Part shown: one piece after another, positions 43,975 through 54,219 of the stretch
Layout: each line of letters begins with the position of its first letter
How positions within the stretch are numbered: the first letter of the stretch is position 1
From: Dactylonectria macrodidyma
Taxonomy: Eukaryota; Ascomycota; Sordariomycetes; Hypocreales; Nectriaceae
Direction of reading: 5' to 3'
Assembly: GCA_020744425.1 (NCBI GenBank)
Contig: JAGMUV010000001.1
Span: 3,162,001-3,226,000, forward strand
DNA: 64,000 nt
Program-made: the position numbers and the translations under genes
The notes under the pieces: model-generated
Told to the model about the DNA's origin: nothing
Databases searched by the model: none
What the model saw: the letters and a program-made list of their open reading frames with translations, nothing else

Positions 43975-46581
43975 ATGAGCGCTAAAGACTCGAACCGCCG
44001 CAACGATGCCGGCCCACTTTACCATCCGGTGGGACTTCCTGGATCGTATGCTCCGGCTTTTACAGAGACTGAAAGCCCTCGCCGACATGTCGGCGCCGTT
44101 ACCGGTAACTCTCGTCTGACCAAAAAGATGCAGCCTCAGCAAGGAAAGCGCCAGGCCTCATTCTCGGGGTGGAACCTGGAGCTTTTGGCATGCCTGGCAT
44201 TCCTAGCTGCACTCGCAGCCATCGTGGCTACAATATACCCTTCCCAGGGCAAGCCACTTCCCCAATGGCCCTTTGGAGTGTCTGTCAACACATTGCTGGC
44301 CATCTACGGGGGAGTGATGAAGGCAGCCACGATCTACGTCGTCGGATCTTGCGTCGCCCAGCTCCAGTGGTCAGTGATCTTGTTGGACTGGACTAGCATT
44401 GGACTGGATTTGGATGGATTGGATTTGGCTGGACTGGATCTGAAGTTTGAGAGATTTGGACTGGACTGGATCTCGAGCTCTGGACGCTCCTGGAGCTCCA
44501 ATGGACCATACCTAAATAGGCAATAAATTCCCTAAATAGGAAAAAGTCGTTAAAGAAATAGCCACAGCTATACCTAATCAGGAAAGAGTTCATCAATATA
44601 TTGGTTCTAGGCGCTTGAAGTCCAGTGCTCAAATGCTAAAGCCCGATATTTTGCCGTCCAACTTCCTAATAAGGACAGCCACTAAGCCGTTTTGAGAGAA
44701 TTGGATCTGCTCTGGAGCTCCAGGAGTCGTTGAGCGTTTGTACTGGACTGGACTGGATCCTGACCCGAAATCCAGTCCAGTCCAGTCCAACAAGATCACT
44801 GCCAGTGGTCATGGTTCTCGTCTGAACGGCCTCTTATCGACCTTTCTAGGCTTGCAGACCTATCTCATGGAGATATCCCTGGAGCGTTCCGCTGGCTCTG
44901 GTCGAATCATATCCGACAGCCGTTGATCACCCTTGGCGCAGTCGTCGTCATCGTCTCTGTCGCATTTGAGCCGTTCATACAGCAGCTTACCTCGTATGCC
45001 GACTGCAGCGCCCCGCTGGAAAACCTCCGGGTTGCTCCAAACATACCACGGACGAACTACATCGCTCAAAGGAGTGGTGTGTCCTCCGCTCAAAGTGGAG
45101 ATCCAGAAATTGCACAGGCCATCTTGTCGGGCCTCGTCGGCAGTCCTAATCCTCTCGCCAGTACTGGGTGTACTACAGGAAACTGCACCTTCTCGACTCC
45201 CTACACGAGCGCTGGCATCTGCTCGACATGTGAAGACATCTCCAGCAGCATAACTATTACCAAGACTTGCAGAGAGGAGAATGGCTCTGTCGTTGACTGC
45301 GCCAATGCAACGTACCAACAGAGCGTGGTTTGGGCCGATCGCATCACCTCAGTCTCCTATAATGGCGTCGAGTCGACGAATGTTAGCTGGACTCCGATGC
45401 GGAACGAATCCCTACTCTTCCATGTGGACACCACGCTCTATCCTCAATGGCCAAGATACGTCATGTTTGGGATCGAGATTGTCTGGGGGGAGACGACGTA
45501 GTCACAAGCAAAGGTCAACCCTTTGACCATGGAGCCTTTGCAAGACTGTGGGGACCCGTCAACCAACAATACATGGGGTTGCAGAGGCTACGGACCAACA
45601 TACTGCAAACTGCGGTTCTGCACTAGCACATACAATGCATCTGTTGAAGCCGGTGTTCTGGTGGAGAACGTCATCGAGGAAAGCCCATCATCGACGAAGG
45701 AACTGGTGCCCCCGCCGCCGGAGACACTAACAGGAGCCTCCGCGGCCACCCTCGGTCTTCTCGATCTCCATTGTATCAACGATGTGGAGCTTCGGGAACT
45801 TCGCAACATTGGCTACAATATTTCCTCGGCATCGCCCCGGTGGGCCGCATACGTTGTCGACTACGATTTGTTCCAGCTTAACGGCGACAAGTACAACGAT
45901 ATCGGCCCCGATTCACCATTCCCTCAATCACTATTGAGCCACCAGTGCCTCTACATGATGAGCCCCGGAATCCAGACGAATTGGTTCTACGTCGCAGGCG
46001 CCCTCAGCGGAGACGTCTCAACTGGCTGCATCCAGAACGGCTGCTTCACTGTTGGCCCCAAGGTGCTGCGAAACGTTCAGCCATTGTCATCCCTGTTCGG
46101 TGAGGGTGGACCGATTTTACTCTACAACAACTCCAAGGTCGACTTCGACAACATCTCCGCCAAGCTCTCCCGTGTAGCCACGCACATGACGACAATGCTG
46201 CGTCAAACGGGAAACGTGAACCACAGCGCACCGACAGAGGGGGTGGTATTCCACTATGCGACGTGCCTCAACGTCCACTGGATCTGGATCATACTTCCTT
46301 CCGTCGCAGCCGGCTGCGTCGTGGCGTTGCTGATTGCCGTTGCCCTGTTAACGGCCGACGACGGGACGCCCATATGGAAGGGAAACGTCCTGGCTCTCAT
46401 ATTCCATGGTCCAGGCGGTGCTGGTTGGAGCGGTATGCCTGTGTCGGATGTGGATGGGGACAAGGTGTTGTCTGAACTGAACACGAGTCAAGGAATGGAG
46501 CGGAGAGCACGAGAGATCAAGGTTAGGCTTGACCGGTCTTCAGATTTGGTGCAGCTCTTGATAGCCAGGGAGATGGAATAG
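43975..46581 (+). pseudogene. DUF3176 membrane protein, split by a hAT MITE and a nonsense codon
   Basis: The start MSAKDSNRRNDAGPLYHPVG is typical of fungal DUF3176 proteins. Four membrane segments are visible: WNLELLACLAFLAALAAIVA, the VNTLLAIYGGVMKAATIYVV region, LITLGAVVVIVSVAF and WIWIILPSVAAGCVVALLIA. Between them lies a long extracellular, Cys- and N-glycosylation-rich region. A 430 bp transposon (44372-44801) sits in the codon run AQLQW|SWFSSERPL. Removing it with one 8-bp target copy (438 bp, 146 codons) restores a continuous frame. A TAG at 45499-45501 (probably CAG originally) then interrupts ..WGETT and SQAKVNPLTMEPLQDCGDP. Ancestral length would be 722 aa. Function unknown for the family. 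Confidence 0.8.
44372..44801. mobile_element. hAT-type MITE inserted in the DUF3176 coding region
   Basis: 430 bp; perfect terminal inverted repeats CAGTGATCTTGTTGGACTGG (longer than 20 bp) and the 8-bp target duplication CCAGTGGT (44364-44371, 44802-44809), the hAT hallmark. Many subterminal GGACT/CTGGA motifs resemble hAT transposase binding sites. No coding capacity. Unmutated, so a recent arrival. Confidence 0.9.
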
Positions 46582-46899
46582 AATAGGTACGATAACGAAC
46601 TCTGACGCCGTGCTTCAGCTTGGCAAGGTATCGGCGTCCCGCCTATCAGGATCCGCTCTCTACCGGCCGTAGGAATTCACGGTCTCGAGGGCCTGTGGGC
46701 TCAACTGTACGAGGATGAGCTCTCCGCAAATGGGGCTAACTAGGTAGACACGACACATGACCAGTTTGCCTGTTTCCCGCAACGGACTCCCCATCTGAAA
46801 GGTTTTATACAGGCTACGAGAAGGCAACTGTTGATATCATCGTAGTTAACCTCCTCACTGATGGGCCTCGTTGCTCGGCCCGTTCCCAGGATCTCCGTC

Positions 46900-47497
46900 A
46901 ATCTCTGTGGCCAGAACCCGTTCTGCAGACCAGCCTCCTCTTGACAGAGCCTAAGGACCGCAGCAGACAGAGACCGGAGAGCTTGGCAAAGCATCTAGCA
47001 GCACATAAGCTGTTCCTCCAGTTCACAACGGTCGTCATCCTCCGTGAACAGGTCCGCGCGGCCGGCTGTCCAAGGCTCCGGCGCCTGCGCAACAGTGAGC
47101 AGACCGAGCAGGACTTCCAGTGACTGTGCTACCGCCTCTATATCCCATCGTCTCAGTCATCGTTCGCAGATGGGTTGAGGGCTATCGCGTCTCTCAACCA
47201 AGACCGGTGGGACCTGAATATGGCAGCCGTTGTCCAGTGGGCTCTTACCCACGGCAAGCACATCTCCATCTTCGTCGCCAAACACGGAACCAAGTCGGGA
47301 AAGCGGCTGCGCGGCGGAGAGCTGCGCGACGTGCTCTGCCAAGGAGACCACTCGCAGCTGCCAACCCCCCCAGCTTGCTCTTCTATACGCAAGGGATGCC
47401 GGTGGTAACGCGGAACCAATTCACCAGCTTGAAGGTGGTTAACAGGGGCACCCTTCCAAGCAGTTGACATCCTCCCCAGCCTCGGCTCTACCACCAT
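46900..47497 (+). pseudogene. PIF1-like helicase C-terminal relic
   Basis: Across frames: PESLAKHLAAHKLFLQFTTV, VILREQVRAAGCPRLRRL, LRAIASLNQDRWDLNMAAVV, ISIFVAKHGTKSG, LLFYTQGMPVVTRNQFTSLK, VVN then GAPFQAVDILPSLGSTTIA. This is the order seen in the C-terminal part of fungal PIF1/Helitron-type helicases (..EQMRA.., LNR.RWNLN, PGMPV....N...L.LVNGA). Frameshifts occur (one at the C7 run near 47370). Helicase similarity ends at about 47497, where a different relic starts on the other strand. Confidence 0.65.
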
Positions 47498-47779
47498 TGC
47501 CCCAAGAAGATCATGTCCAGCAACGATTTCTTCGATAGTCAATTGACTGAGCTCAATGACTTCGTATTCGAACTTGTATAATGTAGGGTCGCACTCCAAT
47601 ATCCTCTCGTCGAATGCCACATCGCCAAAGTAGATGCACCTCAGAGCCCCTTTACCCTAACCCTCGATAAGAACGGACTTTATGCATCCAGGAATAAGAA
47701 CTCTTTCGGCTCCAATGACGGAGAGGAATGGCCAGACTTCGCTAGGAGGGGCATCGATGACTTCTTGAGTAGAAGCCAT
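47498..47779 (-). pseudogene. START/Bet v1-like (SRPBCC) protein, truncated
   Basis: From the ATG at 47779: MASTQEVIDAPPSEVWPFLS, VIGAERVLIPGCIKSVLIEG, stop, GKGALRCIYFGDVAFDERIL then YKFEYEVIELSQLTIEE. The opening pattern (IDAPPSEVWPFL) is that of SRPBCC/START-like lipid- or polyketide-binding proteins. A TAG near 47660 probably replaced CAG, and the 3' end is cut off at the junction with the helicase relic. No intact product is possible. Confidence 0.6.
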
Positions 47780-48529
47780 GATGATGCGATTGCCGAGTTC
47801 TTGAGTTACTGACGTATTTGCAATGATGATAATAGCCTTGTAGTCTCAAGAGTGGTAATAGGAAGAGGTGAAGTATAACTTGGGATAACTAGGTTGTGCA
47901 GTCGATGTAAATAATGCCGCAATGTGGGGTAGTGTCATCAAATGTCGCCCTGTGATTGGCTGAGCATACCCTATTTTGTGAGTGCTTTCATGCCTCAAGT
48001 TAGCTCACCGCCATGGACATAATTGAAGAAAACAAGGCTCTTTCAACCCTCTCCGGTATGCTCGGTTCAGTGCAACACAGCTGCTAACCACAGATAAACT
48101 ATGAATAGCTGGGTCACAGAGGCTTTCCAGCCCTAAACGCATGGTCATGGATTCTTGTAGAAGCTCTCCGGCTTTAGATGTACCTAAGTCTAGAGATTCC
48201 TGGAGCATCGGAATCGAGGCATATGTTGCATCAGATAGGAAGGATGCATTGTGATGTGAATAGAAGCTCTTGATTTCTAGCTATTTGAAGGGCCTAAATC
48301 AGCCCTTATATACATGAAGGAAAAGACGGTCTCGTGACCTAAGTCAGGGATCCGAGCCTTCAGGGGCTCGAGCCTGTGGCCTGTCATGAGGGCACAAAAA
48401 AGCAAACATGATCCTAGAGTCTGATGAGAGTCTGATGATAGTTGTGACAGCATATCACTCAATACACAAGAAAAGAGCAATTCTGAGAGGGGCAAAGAAA
48501 CCCCCTACCCACTCTATGTTCTAGTTCTA
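47780..48529. other. Intergenic, nothing certain
   Basis: A minus-strand frame at 48005-48208 (MLQESLDLGTSKAGELLQES..) is short and unrecognised. No repeat was identified. Confidence 0.3.
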
Positions 48530-50177
48530 TCAAACTGCATCAAATCCCATTTGCGTCCACCTACCTTCGATCTTCTCCTAAAGCTCTAGGGGATACGAAG
48601 ACCGAAAATCCACACCCCTAAAGATTCTGTTTCCATCGTATTCCATAGCTAAAAGGCAGTTGGATACCATTTTACCTCCTTTGACAGAACTTCCACGACC
48701 ATATTTCCGATATGGAGTAAGAGGAAGGCCCATCACCTCGTCAAACACATATTCGTCAATACCTGGTCGGCAACGCGACGTGTATGCCCATATGACATCG
48801 GTCCAGTTATGGATATCTACATCATCCCCAATCAACAAGATGCGGTTAATTAACCTGGTTGCCTTAGATTTGAAGGCTATGTTGCCAATATTTGTGCAGA
48901 GTTCATCGGGGTTCGTCTTCATCTCGGCCAGCTTTCCGTTGTCAAACTGTAGTACGCACCATGTTGCAAGGGTTTCTAGAGGCGCGACTGCGTCTTTGAT
49001 CGGAAGATTATGCTCTTGCAAAGCTTCCAATAACTGGACTGATGCCATTGAAGCCGTTGTGTGCTAGAACAATACAGTCAGTATGAAATCCTGAAGAAGG
49101 ACTTGGTTTTGCAAACTTACCGATTCATCTGTCAGTCGGCCGGGCACAGAAACGGGCAGAATTGCATCATCGCGATAGGTAATAGCATCCACAGTGAAGA
49201 GGGGCTGATTGCCAGCTTCACCCTCAAAATGCATACCAATTTAGTCCTCAAACGGGCCTTCAAGAGCCTTATCCTTGAGAGGAAATGTGCCTTCAAGGAT
49301 GATCTCGCTGTTTGCGGGTACGAGAAGATCACTCAATTCGCATTTCACCATGTCAAGTGGCTTTTCAGCGAGTGCGCTCACGTAGTCTCCCTCTGAAACA
49401 CCAGGGGGTAGAGGAATCGACGCAGCAATGCTTGCTGCTGGTGGAGCGCCAAGGGATAGAGCCCAGGGGACCTCATCTTTGCCCTGTTTCAGCCACTGAT
49501 CCCGGATCATGGAGTTGTGTTGTCCAGGAATGACGAGGCATGTCAAACCTCTCTTGTCATGAACCATGCCTCGAAATATAGACCAGTTCGTCCATGATTT
49601 ATCCGGCGTCTCCAAAACGTGCACTCCCCAGGTTTGAAGATATTTGCCGCCATCGCCTTGATGCAGTAGCGGAACTGGTAGACTCGTGAGGTCTACGTCA
49701 TCCCCAAAGATCTTGTTTTGTTTGCATGGGCCCGTCGAAAGAATATTTGGAGGCAAAGGATCTCGATGTGTAGCAAGGCGCATCTTTGTGAGGATATCCT
49801 TCCAGCTCGAGTCGGGAGGCAGACCGAGACTACGTGCGATTCGACCGTATCTGAACTTGCCGTCGTTTCAAAGGCTGGCAGCGTTTCCGAACATCTTCCA
49901 CAAGCCATCTCGAGCGCCTTTGACATTGTGGAAAAGCGGCGCTTTAGCGTTGGTCTCGCTGACTCTTCTCACAATCGCTCCGACTTCGAGATCGGGGTCA
50001 ACTTCTTGACGAATATCGGCAATATCCATCTTTGCGAAGCACTTCGACAAAATTACGGAAATCGAGCTGTGGGTCGCTTTGGTTTGTATTTAGTAAACTT
50101 TTGCTAGAATAAGGGCGTAGCTTGATTGGCGAGGACCGTAAGGATAAGAGTACTTGACGGTGATTGACACGAAACAT
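48530..50177 (-). pseudogene. UbiD-family (FDC1-like) decarboxylase with four lesions
   Basis: From 50177 a mitochondrial-type presequence (MFRVNHRQVLLSLRSSPIKL) leads into LDFRNFVEVLRKD, then DIADIRQEVDPDLEVGAIVR, HDKRGLTCLVIPGQHNSMIR, SDLLVPANSEIILEG, ITYRDDAILPVSVPGRLTDE, IDEYVFDEVMGLPLTPY, the UbiD/ferulic acid decarboxylase sequence order. One intron (49120-49064, 57 bp). Lesions: a 1-bp insertion near 50034; TGA at 49866-49868 (CGA expected); TAA near 49243 (Tyr expected); TAG at 48578-48580 (CAG expected), after which EKIEGRWTQMGFDAV-stop follows to 48530. Ancestral length 529 aa. The enzyme family removes CO2 from cinnamic-type acids using prenylated FMN made by UbiX, encoded next door. 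Confidence 0.85.
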
Positions 50178-50602
50178 GTTGGTGAGTGAGCTTCCTAGTC
50201 GAAGTTAGAAGATTTTAGTATTGCTACATGACCATTCAAACTTCATCAAGGCTTCACCTGAATTTATGATGCTCTACCAGATAATCATTAGAACAATACA
50301 GTCGACATCTCATGGAAGCGCTACGGACCTTGCGTGGAAGTTCCGAAAGCTCGGAACGGAACCCAAGAACCAGCGCTACCTGACACTACGGAACTTCCTA
50401 ACTACAGCGCATCGTCACCCGATGCGTAAGTGATTCGACACCGTTTGCTGGGTTGGAACTACTGAGAGCCAATGCTACTAGCACAACGCTATCAGGCACG
50501 AAAGCGATCATAAAGGGCCTGGAAACAACCCTCACATAGGCTCATGAGCCGTAAAAATAGACTTTCTGCATTGCCTGATCTCTACGAATAATTGCACTCG
50601 CC

Positions 50603-51411
50603 ATGAAAAAGCTCTCTTTTATCAGACGGCAGCTTCTAGCACCGGCTGCTCCAAGAATCATAATCTTCCAGAACATACATCCAACACAGGGGACAAACTC
50701 GAGGTGTTGGCGACAGGCCAGCCATACTCATCCAGAGACACAGCACGAGATCAAACTCCTCATAACCTCCGCGCATCGCTGGAGCCAACAAGGCCAAAGA
50801 GGATCGTCGTTGGGATTACCGGTGCAACTGGGGCACTCTACGCGATCCACATCTTGACCCTTCTACGCCATCTTGGCGTGGAGACTCATCTTATCATCAG
50901 TAAATGGGCATTGGCCACATTAAAATACGAAACATCCATTACCGAGGCTGAGATGCGAGGACTTGCGAGCAGATTATACACGGCAAAAGACCTATCAGCA
51001 CCTATCGCATCAGGATCCTTCCAGCACGACGGGATGATGATTATTCCTTGTAGCATGAAAACTCTTGCGGCAGTACGATCTGGTTATTGCGACGATCTGA
51101 TAGCAAGAGCCGCCGATGTCACACTTAAGGAAGATCGCAAACTACACCTGGCCATTCGGGAAACGCCTTTGAGTTCCATTCATCTTGAGAATATGCTTGC
51201 TCTTCGCCGCGCCAACGCCATTATTTTCCCTCCTGTTCCAGCTTTCTATACCCGGCCTGCGAGTATCCAGGAGATTGTTGGTCAGAGCGCTGGAAGGATG
51301 TTGAATATGATGGGGATATTCACAGATGGTTTTGAGCGATGGGATGGATTCAGGAGAACTCAGGCTGAGTCGCACTCGCAATACAAAGAAGGTGCCAGCG
51401 GGACTGTTTGA
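50603..51411 (+). CDS. UbiX/PAD1-like flavin prenyltransferase, start region uncertain
   Basis: The catalytic body is intact: KRIVVGITGATGALYAIHIL, HLIISKWALATLKYE, APIASGSFQHDGMMIIPCSM, KTLAAVRSGYCDDLIARAAD, VTLKEDRKLHLAIRETPLSS, HLENMLALRRANAIIFPPVP, as in PAD1/UbiX, which prenylates FMN for UbiD. The body frame has no ATG before residue E-A-E-M inside the domain. The only plausible start (50603, MKKLSFIRRQLLAPAAPRII, mitochondrial-like) is in another frame. Either one base has been lost or a 32 bp intron (50704-50735, GTGTTG..TCCAG) is spliced, which is shorter than usual in fungi. Divergent from UbiD. C-terminus at 51411. Confidence 0.75.
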
Positions 51412-51476
51412 CAAGTGTTTATAAGCTTTAAGCATTGAGAATCTAATGAGAATTCTCCTCTGTGAGTACGGGCTAC

Positions 51477-51780
51477 TCATTGAAACAGAAAACTGTGTGA
51501 ATTAGCATGCCACCCTCGCAACACCCATGGCGGAGCATCCTGCAGACCATGATCACCATCCATCGGGAACTCCAAGCCGAAATTTCCACCGAAAGAGTTC
51601 AACTCATTCTCGAATGAGACATCTACTACATTCACAAAAGCTTCTTCTCGAGTCTCAGTCTCTAGGGCAGCTTGTTGTGGCGTCACAGAGGAATCTGCCA
51701 ACATGACATTGCTTTGAGGGGCGGCGGTTGTGGATCGGATTGGTTCCCGAGGGACCTCTCTGCGTCCTTGACCGTACGTT
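51477..51780 (-). other. C-terminal ORF fragment, unrecognised
   Basis: Minus strand, open from about 51780: RREVPREPIRSTTAAPQSNV, then VNVVDVSFENELNSFGGNFG, LEFPMDGDHGLQDAPPWVLR, stop at 51477. The acidic/aromatic tail resembles the end of a fungal transcription factor, but no DNA-binding part is present. Probably a truncated gene. Confidence 0.35.
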
Positions 51781-52740
51781 TAGCAGAACATCACAAGAAA
51801 GAAATATGAATAATAATAGAAAATAAAGAAGGACATTAAGGAATTACTTACTGAGCGATAATGACTATTTCTTTTCACTACGAATAACGACATTCGTGAG
51901 AAATTTGGGACCTTACTCGTTCTTATGCTTTGTAGATCGTGGGGTGTATGCCTTAATAGGATAGGGAGGCTGGGTGACCTTAGGACATTAGTAAGATTCC
52001 CTATAAGCAAGTGGGCAACTTTTGGACCCCTAGTATCGTAGAATCACTGCAGTTAATACTGTGTCTGGACGAGGTATGTTCGTACTTTCTCATTAAATCG
52101 GGGCAGGTATCTATCTATCTGATATTTAGAAGAACGCCGCCGTTCTTGATGATAAGCGAAGTTGAATAAGGGATGCTTTGTTTAATAATGAAGCGTTACA
52201 GGTACCTTAAGATAGAACTCCTATTATCGAAACCGTCGCTGAACTCATTAGTAAGCTCGCGGTTAGGATGATTTAGAACCTTAAGGGGAGGGTGCTGTTC
52301 TGAAATGCTTAAGTTAGGAAATCCGGAACTTCGGAATGCAATAGAGTGGTTAGCGTAGCTGCACCTCCAGTCTACTCTTGCCGAGACACATTCATTTAGG
52401 AATTCTTAACGAGGGCGGAAAGAGTGGGATCGATCTCTGCTTTAGAAAGCCGCCCTTGGAGATTCACCCCGAGTTCCGAGAAACGCGCTGATGCTGTAGA
52501 CTCTACCAGAACACAACGCTATGTTAGGCATCATGCGCAATTACAAACCGGCAAGATTATTATCCCGCCTTTAACAATGCCGTTACTCTAGCTATGGGGC
52601 CACGATGTATTTAAATAGAGTGTCAAGATGACTTGAATCGTATTGAAATGAAACAAGCACAAACACACAATACAATACAATACAATACAATACAATCTCA
52701 AACAACCCCTTCGCAACAACCACCTTTTTCAGCATCAAAG
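51781..52740. other. Intergenic, promoter and 5' leader of the 52809 gene
   Basis: No gene recognised. An (ACAAT)n microsatellite at 52667-52696 lies in the likely 5' UTR. Confidence 0.4.
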
Positions 52741-52792
52741 GTAAGCTGCCTATGTAGTAATCCCTTCTGCAGTCACTAACAACATCCTGCAG
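52741..52792 (+). other. Probable 5' UTR intron
   Basis: GTAAGCTGCC..CACTAAC..CATCCTGCAG, 52 bp, with consensus donor, branch site and acceptor, ending 16 bp before the ATG at 52809. Confidence 0.6.
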
Positions 52793-52808
52793 TAATACAA
52801 CAGTCGAG

Positions 52809-53582
52809 ATGTCTCACATCAAGGGTTACTCTGTCGGCGACATCCAGGCCAAGGCGGCGTTTACTTCGGAAATCGAGGTAAACGGCCTTCCGTCTCTCCA
52901 AGACGTTCTCAACTTCCAGGAGGTTCACCGCCAAACCATGGATACACGCCCTGGAATGTACCTCAAGTATCTCCCCCATCGATACGAGCCTGTCAATGGC
53001 GAATTGCGCAGCGGTGGTGCTTATCTCTTCGACACCCACGAGAATGCGTCTGATTACTGGGACTGGACAGCTAATGTCTTTGAGCCTGAAGCCGGCGTCA
53101 AGTTCTGGAATATTCCCCTGTTCAAGACTTCCAAGCGATTCGTCTGGGACGTCATTAGAGCCACCAACTTTGCGCCCGTTGACACCCACGCCGTTGGTCG
53201 ATTCCAACGCTGGAGTTACGATGGAGCAAATATCGAGGAGCAGCTACGACGTGTCTTCCCGGATCTCAAGAAGCGGGCCAAGGATCAGGGAGCAGCTGCA
53301 TTCTGGCTACTTCACCATCCTGAGGAAAAGTTGATCGGCATTCAACTCGCGTTTCCCAAGGCTCAAATCGTTGAGTTCCCGTCGATCGGGATCGAGTCGC
53401 TGGCTGCAGCTGCAAACCAAGTTTCTCTGGGCAGCTTTTTCCCCGTCTCCATCAGGATGAAGAAGGTTGTTGATTGGACCAGTTTGTTTTTGGCCATCTG
53501 GCTTCCCAGGTCTCGTCTCGAAGGTGGAATTCCTTATTCTTCACCCATGTATCCCACGCTCCCTGATGTCCAGGAGAAATAG
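52809..53582 (+). CDS. Uncharacterised conserved-looking fungal protein, 257 aa
   Basis: Single coding exon: MSHIKGYSVGDIQAKAAFTS.. The body is rich in aromatic and acidic residues: YLKYLPHRYEPVNGELRSGG, YWDWTANVFEPEAGVKFWNI, FVWDVIRATNFAPVDTHAVG, AAAFWLLHHPEEKLIGIQLA. No signal peptide or membrane helix. The alternation of short strands and helices could suit a two-domain alpha/beta-barrel (ABM-like) fold, but that is a guess and I assign no function. The frame is clean, unlike the UbiD gene nearby, and a well-formed 5' UTR intron suggests it is expressed. Confidence 0.7.
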   Translation: MSHIKGYSVGDIQAKAAFTSEIEVNGLPSLQDVLNFQEVHRQTMDTRPGMYLKYLPHRYEPVNGELRSGGAYLFDTHENASDYWDWTANVFEPEAGVKFWNIPLFKTSKRFVWDVIRATNFAPVDTHAVGRFQRWSYDGANIEEQLRRVFPDLKKRAKDQGAAAFWLLHHPEEKLIGIQLAFPKAQIVEFPSIGIESLAAAANQVSLGSFFPVSIRMKKVVDWTSLFLAIWLPRSRLEGGIPYSSPMYPTLPDVQEK

Positions 53583-54219
53583 GGCTCTGAAATCGGCAGG
53601 TGCCTTGGGTATGCTTTTGCAGATGGTTGCAAGCAAGAGGGGTTTTTATCTCGCTTGAGACTTTTCCCCTGTTCATTACAGTCATCTGCATTTGCATTGT
53701 CGGTGGGCTGGGCGTACGGGAAATTGTATTAGACTAGATATAGTATAGTGAATATCAAATGGTGGTGTGGCCATTGCGTCAGTTCGTTTTGAACTGTGTC
53801 GTCAACTGTGAGCCGTGATACCATAATTTGCTCGTTAAGGCTATGAGTTCGTTCAACTGGTACAAAAACACACTGACTCCTGAATGATAAAAGCCAGCCT
53901 CGAGCGATAGGTAACGAATGTGAATGAGGGCTTGGCCAACACCAGTTAGAGCTAGTCTACCAGTCAAGGAATCTCAACACAGCTAGGTTAAATGAATGTG
54001 ACATCAATTCACAGGCCTTTCATGTGGTCGCTGAGGTTGCTTTGGGCCCCCTCAATTAGTGTCTACCCTTCCCTGTGAAATGATAAGCGCCAATACCCAG
54101 GGGTCACTGATTGCGGTCCCTTCCAGTGAGTCTAAGTGGATGTCATTTTGTGAAAAAATCCAGACAATGTTGCAGTGGTCCAGCAGCAAACGAAGCAAAC
54201 CAGATTCTATTCAATTCTT
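53583..54219. other. Intergenic between convergent genes
   Basis: Holds the 3' ends of the 52809 and amidohydrolase genes. Nothing else recognised. Confidence 0.4.

Noticed and set aside
50221..50433. 70-codon ORF between UbiD and UbiX with a GTAAGT donor at its end
   Set aside because: No downstream exon in frame and no recognisable protein; could be leader sequence only.
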